From NCBI RefSeq assembly GCF_040207125.1, contig NZ_CP157940.1, forward strand, positions 2,480,001-2,544,000: a stretch of DNA of 64,000 nt, written 5' to 3'. The notes beneath the pieces are model-generated. The model saw only the letters and a program-made list of their open reading frames with translations, was not told the origin of the DNA and did no database searches. Of the stretch, positions 59,901 to 64,000 are shown one piece after another (positions within the stretch are counted from its first letter, which is position 1; each line of letters begins with the position of its first letter). The position numbers were made by a program, and so were the translations under genes. Source of the DNA: Lacrimispora sp. BS-2 (GTDB lineage Bacteria; Bacillota; Clostridia; Lachnospirales; Lachnospiraceae).

Positions 59901-61289
59901 ATGAACCAGAAAGCAGACACGGCAGATGTACTTAAGCATAATCAGATTACAGAGGGAGTGATATGGAAACAGCTTCTTCTGTTTTTCTTTCCCATTTTAT
60001 TTGGAACTTTTTTTCAGCAGCTTTATAATACCGCCGATGCAGTTATTGTGGGACGGTTTGTAGGAAAGGAAGCGCTGGCAGCCGTTGGAGGCCCTACAGG
60101 ACCCCTCATCAATCTTTTGATCGGGTTCTTCATAGGGCTTTCTTCCGGTGCCGGTGTCATTATTTCCCAGTTTTACGGAGCCAGGCAGGAGGAACGGGTG
60201 AGACAGGCGGTCCACACTGCAATCGCATTTTCCATCCTATGCGGCGCAATCGTGATGGTTGTGGGCATCCTGGCAGCGCCTTATGCTTTAATAGCAATGG
60301 GAACACCTGATGAGATCTTATACTATGCAGTTCTGTACATACGGATCTACTTTGCAGGAGTGATCCCAAATCTTGTTTATAATATGGGCGCAGGAATCCT
60401 GCGGGCTACCGGGGATTCCAGGCGCCCTCTTTACTTTTTGATTGCAAGCTGCTTCACCAATATCATCCTGGATATCCTATTCGTGGTCTACTGGCATATG
60501 GGCGTCATGGGAGCGGCCCTTGCCACCATAATCTCCCAGTTAGTCAGCGCCGTTCTTGTGATCCTGGTTTTAATAAGGACAAAGGAAGCCTACCATCTGG
60601 TGCCAAAGGCCATCAGGATCGACCGGGACATGCTGAGCCGCATTATAAGGATCGGATTTCCCGCAGGACTTCAATCCGTTATGTACTCCTCTTCCAATAT
60701 CATCATCCAGTCCAGCGTCAATACTCTGGGAACCAATACCATTGCAGCATGGACAGCCTATGGTAAGATAGACAGCGTATTCTGGATGATCATCAGCGCT
60801 TTTGGAATTTCCATCACTACCTTTGTGGGACAGAACTATGGAGCAGGGAAAAAAGACCGGGTCTATAAAGGGATCCGGGTCTGCATGGCCATGAGCTTTG
60901 CTTCTGCTGCCGTACTCAGCGTTCTTCTTTATACCTTTGGAAATTACATATATCTGCTGTTTACCACCGACGAGGCTGTAATTGAAAAAGGAACGGAAAT
61001 ACTCCGTTACCTTGCTCCAACACTTTTCACCTACGTCTGCATAGAGATTTACTCCGGTTCCCTCCGGGGAGCCGGTGACTGCTGGATTCCCATGATACTC
61101 ACCAGCCTTGGAGTCTGTGCGCTCCGTATTATCTGGATCTGCATAGCAGTTCCCCTGCGTCCCACCATTGAGACCGTGATTTTCAGCTACCCATTGACCT
61201 GGGCCGCCACCTCGTTACTGTTCATCATATACTTTAACTGGTTCAGCAAACTGAAAAGGAAACGGCTTCCCGCTCTTTTTAAAAAATAA
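59901..61289 (+). CDS. MATE-family multidrug exporter
   Basis: This 462-residue membrane protein has twelve helices and the MATE pattern: WKQLLLFFFPILFGTFFQQL (about 21-40) with TADAVIVGRFVGKEALAAVG (about 43-62), GAGILRATGDSRRPL (about 163-177) and FVGQNYGAGKKDRVYKG (about 290-306). It should export a cationic compound in exchange for Na+ or H+. The start at 59901 begins a normal MATE N-terminus; the frame open from 59835 runs through the structured leader and is not expected to be translated. The ribosome site is weak (AGGAAAG, about 11 bases). A strong terminator follows. Confidence 0.9.
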   Translation: MNQKADTADVLKHNQITEGVIWKQLLLFFFPILFGTFFQQLYNTADAVIVGRFVGKEALAAVGGPTGPLINLLIGFFIGLSSGAGVIISQFYGARQEERVRQAVHTAIAFSILCGAIVMVVGILAAPYALIAMGTPDEILYYAVLYIRIYFAGVIPNLVYNMGAGILRATGDSRRPLYFLIASCFTNIILDILFVVYWHMGVMGAALATIISQLVSAVLVILVLIRTKEAYHLVPKAIRIDRDMLSRIIRIGFPAGLQSVMYSSSNIIIQSSVNTLGTNTIAAWTAYGKIDSVFWMIISAFGISITTFVGQNYGAGKKDRVYKGIRVCMAMSFASAAVLSVLLYTFGNYIYLLFTTDEAVIEKGTEILRYLAPTLFTYVCIEIYSGSLRGAGDCWIPMILTSLGVCALRIIWICIAVPLRPTIETVIFSYPLTWAATSLLFIIYFNWFSKLKRKRLPALFKK

Positions 61290-61308
61290 CCTCTATGAAA
61301 CCTGTCAT

Positions 61309-61360
61309 GGGAGACTTTTACTGCATGATCTTTAAGCAGTAAAAGTCTCCCTTCCTTTTT
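61309..61360. terminator. Bidirectional terminator between MATE and YitT genes
   Basis: GGGAGACTTTTACTGC (61309-61324) pairs with GCAGTAAAAGTCTCCC (61336-61351) around ATGATCTTTAA, followed by TTCCTTTTT. It lies between convergent genes. Confidence 0.9.
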
Positions 61361-61374
61361 AAAGGCCGCCGGAA

Positions 61375-62247
61375 TCATTCCATGGGCGCTCTGTAAAAAG
61401 TTCCGTAAAACTGCTGGGTTTTAAACATGTTTACGATCACATGCTCATCCACCTCATGGAACAGCGCTACAATGTCGGCTACCTCATAGGAAGACACCAC
61501 GGTATGAAGAAGATACATCTTCTTCTTGCTGTAGCCTCCTACCGCATCCACGCAGGATATTCCATGATGAAAGGCCTCAACATATTTATTAGCAAGCTTT
61601 GGCCCCTCCACCGTAGTGATCTGGAGAGTAACTCTTTCGTATCTGTGGTGAAAAGTAGAGATAACTTTCGTCCCTACAAACTGGAACAAAATGGAATACC
61701 CTGCATAATCCCATCCGAAAATCCCTCCGAAAATACAAAGCAGCAGCACATTTCCTATAAAAACCTGGGACCAGATGGAATTGCCCGTCTTATTGGAAAC
61801 ATACAGGGCGATAAAATCCGTTCCTCCGCTGGAAGCGTTGCCCTTAAGAGCAAGAACAATGCCAAAGCCATAAAGGACACCGCCGTAAATAACATTTAAA
61901 AGCCGGTCTTCAAATATAGGTGAAAAATTCAATATCCTTAAAAACCCACTGGTCAGGAAAACCTGCATCAGGGAAAAAAAAGTGAACCGTTTGCTGATAT
62001 TCCTGCTGCAGGCCCATGCCACCGGAATATTCAAAGCAATCATGCCAAGGGAAGTGGAAATATTAAATCCATACAGGGACGTCACCCGGTCAACTAAAAT
62101 TGCAATCCCCGTAAAACCTCCTGACAGAAGGCCTGCCGGTTTGATAAATGCCTGGATAACATAGGTCTGCAAAAGTGCGGAGACTGCAACTGCCATGGTC
62201 GTTATCGCATTACGGGCGCGCTTATCTCTCCTCAGTTTCTCCCACAT
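61375..62247 (-). CDS. YitT-family membrane protein
   Basis: This 290-residue protein has an N-terminal membrane domain (about 15-175) with AFIKPAGLLSGGFTGIAILV (about 32-51), GYGVVLAL-type helices and SSGGTDFIALYVSNKTG (about 136-152), and a C-terminal soluble DUF2179 domain (about 205-288; TVEGPKLANKYVEAFHHGI). YitT/DUF161 proteins are of unknown function, and some may transport small molecules. The start at 62247 has GAGGAGG and is the usual family start; a longer frame from 62475 reads through the two RNA motifs and is unlikely to be translated. Confidence 0.85.
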   Translation of the reverse strand: MWEKLRRDKRARNAITTMAVAVSALLQTYVIQAFIKPAGLLSGGFTGIAILVDRVTSLYGFNISTSLGMIALNIPVAWACSRNISKRFTFFSLMQVFLTSGFLRILNFSPIFEDRLLNVIYGGVLYGFGIVLALKGNASSGGTDFIALYVSNKTGNSIWSQVFIGNVLLLCIFGGIFGWDYAGYSILFQFVGTKVISTFHHRYERVTLQITTVEGPKLANKYVEAFHHGISCVDAVGGYSKKKMYLLHTVVSSYEVADIVALFHEVDEHVIVNMFKTQQFYGTFYRAPME

Positions 62248-62274
62248 AAAAATCCTCCTCATTTCTTTATTTTT

Positions 62275-62365
62275 GCCCTGTCTCTCCGGGCATAAAGGTA
62301 TCCCTGGACGGGATTTCTCTTTTTCGCTCAACCTCTCAGGGCATAAAAGTATCCATGAAAGGGAT
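62275..62365 (-). promoter_or_regulatory. Tandem two-hairpin RNA motifs before YitT (guanidine-IV-like candidates)
   Basis: On the minus strand, copy A (plus 62365-62326) has ATCC...GGAT, then ACTTTTATGCCC and a weak second hairpin. Copy B (plus 62314-62275) has ATCCC-GTCCA-GGGAT and GCCC-GGAGAGACA-GGGC. Both match the MATE leader motif. Copy A looks degenerate in its second stem (GCCC against GAGC). Confidence 0.55.
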
Positions 62366-62373
62366 TTCTTGAT

Positions 62374-62402
62374 ATTATATGTAAAACCTTCTCCTGTATC
62401 AA
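62374..62402 (-). promoter_or_regulatory. Promoter of the YitT gene
   Basis: On the minus strand, TTGATA (plus 62397-62402) and TATAAT (plus 62374-62379) are spaced 17 bases. The transcript would start just before the tandem RNA motifs. Confidence 0.75.
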
Positions 62403-62671
62403 TCTTTTTTAAATTAATAGAGGACTGCCCTTCCCCCACAGAAGGCAATCCTCCGTCACGATCTGAAACCGTCACATTATTCAGTTTCTGCTACCTGGCA
62501 TCCCCATGCCAAAATCACGCACACAAAAAACCCCTTTGTGCTTCTCACATGGACGATAATACCATCTATTGCCTAAAAAGTCAACGTTTTTAGTACATTT
62601 TACTAAAAATCTTTTTATAAAAAAGGATCATTCTCATATCTTTTCATACAATACCGGGGCGAAATCCCTTA

Positions 62672-62701
62672 TCATACATGCAGATTTTATAAAACATAAT
62701 T
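62672..62701 (+). promoter_or_regulatory. Possible sporulation (sigma-G-like) promoter
   Basis: TCATA (62672-62676) and CATAATT (62695-62701) are spaced 18 bases, 70 bases before the germination gene. The boxes resemble forespore promoters only loosely. Between 62475 and 62770 I see no gene. Confidence 0.3.
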
Positions 62702-62770
62702 TCATAGAAAATGCACATACTTACTTTATTGCCGTATTTTCGCTATTTTATTTGCAAGGAGATAATCGCT

Positions 62771-64000
62771 ATGGAATTTACCAACAGCCTTTCCAATAAC
62801 ATGAACCATTTAAGCACAAAGCTGGATGTAGCCGGAAACTTTGATATCGTCTACCGGACTTTTTATATCGGGGAACAGGAAGCCTGTCTTTACTTCATCG
62901 AAGGATTTACTCAAAGTGATGCGTGGCAGAAGATCCTGAACAGCTTTTTATCCATTAAGGCGGGGGATATGCCGCCAGATGTCCATGAATTTTCCAAAAG
63001 GTATCTTCCTTATGGTCAGGTGGGCCTTGTAAAGGACGAAGAAACCATGATCAAACAGCTTTTATCCGGAATATCCTGCCTGTTTATTAACGGTTACGAC
63101 AAATGCCTGACCGTGGACTGCCGCAGTTATCCCGCCAGAAGCGTTTCAGAGCCGGAAAAGGACAAGGTTCTCAGAGGATCAAGGGATGGATTTGTGGAAA
63201 CCCTGGTTTTTAATACCGCTCTCATCCGCCGCAGGATCCGTGATCCCAAGCTTACCATTGAAGTCATGAATGCAGGGGAAAGCTCCCACACGGATATCGC
63301 CATCTGCTATTTCAAGGGACGGCATGATGAAAAGCTTCTCAACATGATCAAGGACCGGATCAACAAGCTTAAGGTAGACGCCCTTACCATGAACCAGGAA
63401 AGCCTTGCGGAATGCATTTATCCCCATAAATGGTTTAACCCTTTCCCAAAATTCAAATATTCCGAACGGCCGGATACTGCCGCCGCTTCCATACTGGAGG
63501 GCAACATCATTGTCCTGGTGGATAACTCTCCTTCTGCCATGATTTTACCGTCTTCTGTCTTTGATATCATTGAAGAAGCCGACGACTATTATTTTCCGCC
63601 TGTGACCGGGACCTATCTGCGGCTGTCCCGCCTGGTCATTTCCATTCTGACCCTGTATTTAACGCCTTTGTGGCTGCTTTTCATGCAAAATCCGGAAATG
63701 ATCCCCTCCTGGCTGCAATTCATCCGCTTGTCTGAGGATCCCCAGGTGCCCTTGCTTTTCCAACTCCTGATCCTGGAATTTGCCATTGACGGACTAAGGC
63801 TTGCCGCAGTCAACACCCCCAGCATGCTGACCACGCCTCTCAGTGTGATCGCCGGTATTGTATTGGGTGAATATTCCGTAAAATCCGGCTGGTTTAACAG
63901 TGAGACCATGCTTTATATGTCCTTTGTGACCATTGCTAACTACTCCCAGTCAAGCTTTGAACTGGGCTATGCCTTTAAATTCATGCGTATGATCATGCTG
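62771..64000 (+). CDS. SpoVAF/GerA-family spore germination protein (partial)
   Basis: The gene runs off the end of the window; 410 codons are visible. It starts MEFTNSLSNNMNHLSTKL after AAGGAGATAATCGCT. It shows the GerA/SpoVAF soluble N-domain (CLTVDCRSYPARSVSEPEKD, FVETLVFNTALIRRRIRDPK), then LEGNIIVLVDNSPSAMILPS, FPPVTGTYLRLSRLVISILT and PLWLLFMQNPEMIPSWLQFI, which begin the membrane part. SpoVAF-type proteins lie in the inner spore membrane and help in germination. Its presence supports a spore-forming host. Confidence 0.9.
   Translation, partial: MEFTNSLSNNMNHLSTKLDVAGNFDIVYRTFYIGEQEACLYFIEGFTQSDAWQKILNSFLSIKAGDMPPDVHEFSKRYLPYGQVGLVKDEETMIKQLLSGISCLFINGYDKCLTVDCRSYPARSVSEPEKDKVLRGSRDGFVETLVFNTALIRRRIRDPKLTIEVMNAGESSHTDIAICYFKGRHDEKLLNMIKDRINKLKVDALTMNQESLAECIYPHKWFNPFPKFKYSERPDTAAASILEGNIIVLVDNSPSAMILPSSVFDIIEEADDYYFPPVTGTYLRLSRLVISILTLYLTPLWLLFMQNPEMIPSWLQFIRLSEDPQVPLLFQLLILEFAIDGLRLAAVNTPSMLTTPLSVIAGIVLGEYSVKSGWFNSETMLYMSFVTIANYSQSSFELGYAFKFMRMIML

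Noticed and set aside
62248..62475. N-terminal extension of the YitT protein
   Set aside because: The frame crosses the promoter and both RNA motifs, while GAGGAGG precedes the family start at 62247.

Overview
The window looks like chromosomal DNA of a spore-forming, strictly anaerobic Firmicute, most likely a gut-type Lachnospiraceae (Clostridium/Lacrimispora/Hungatella-like). The reasons are AGGAGG-type ribosome sites, moderate G+C, AddAB recombination proteins, a GerA/SpoVAF-type germination gene, a C_GCAxxG_C_C protein, and many close relatives of genes known from that family. No tRNA, rRNA, CRISPR array or intact insertion sequence was found.

Region 1 (1-15.5 kb) is mixed. It holds a small hypothetical gene, a DUF1266 lipoprotein, a secreted protein with a choline-binding-like repeat, and a GyrI-like protein. 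Next comes an Amadori-compound (fructosamine) utilisation operon: amidohydrolase, Dcu/YfcC transporter, SIS deglycase and PfkB kinase, divergent from a GntR/UTRA regulator. Two perfect palindromes lie on the operon promoter. It is followed by a ROK kinase, a TDT transporter coupled to a C_GCAxxG_C_C protein, a broken tocopherol-cyclase-like gene, a PAS-GGDEF-HD-GYP protein and a flavin reductase.

Region 2 (15.5-35.1 kb) and Region 4 (41-52 kb) together form one functional unit. It is an anaerobic purine/urate degradation system built on a selenium-dependent molybdenum hydroxylase. On the minus strand, ssnA-ygfK-hydA-yqeC-ModE-like-MoeA-like-moaC-moaA-MOSC-mog-yqeB-mocA supplies catabolic enzymes and molybdenum/selenium cofactor assembly. 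Divergently, a YheO-like regulator precedes ygeX-ygeY-ygeW-carbamate kinase-xanthine/urate permease, which end in ATP formation from carbamoyl phosphate. Region 4 adds guanine deaminase, an AzgA purine permease and the three xanthine dehydrogenase subunits. It also carries the selenium module selD - NifS-like desulfurase - LysR - Se/S carrier-like (DUF3343). The guanine deaminase leader carries an atypical purine-riboswitch aptamer, and a 91-bp tandem repeat with three hairpins per unit separates azgA from xdhA.

Region 3 (35.1-41 kb) interrupts the two halves with a secreted GH18 chitinase, a glycogen phosphorylase, an AraC regulator and a TspO-like protein.

Region 5 (52-64 kb) has addA/addB, a small FMN-bind-like membrane protein, a MATE exporter, a YitT-family membrane protein and the start of a SpoVAF-like germination gene. 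The MATE leader has a compact two-hairpin motif resembling the guanidine-IV (mepA) riboswitch. The YitT leader has two tandem copies of the same motif directly after a good promoter.
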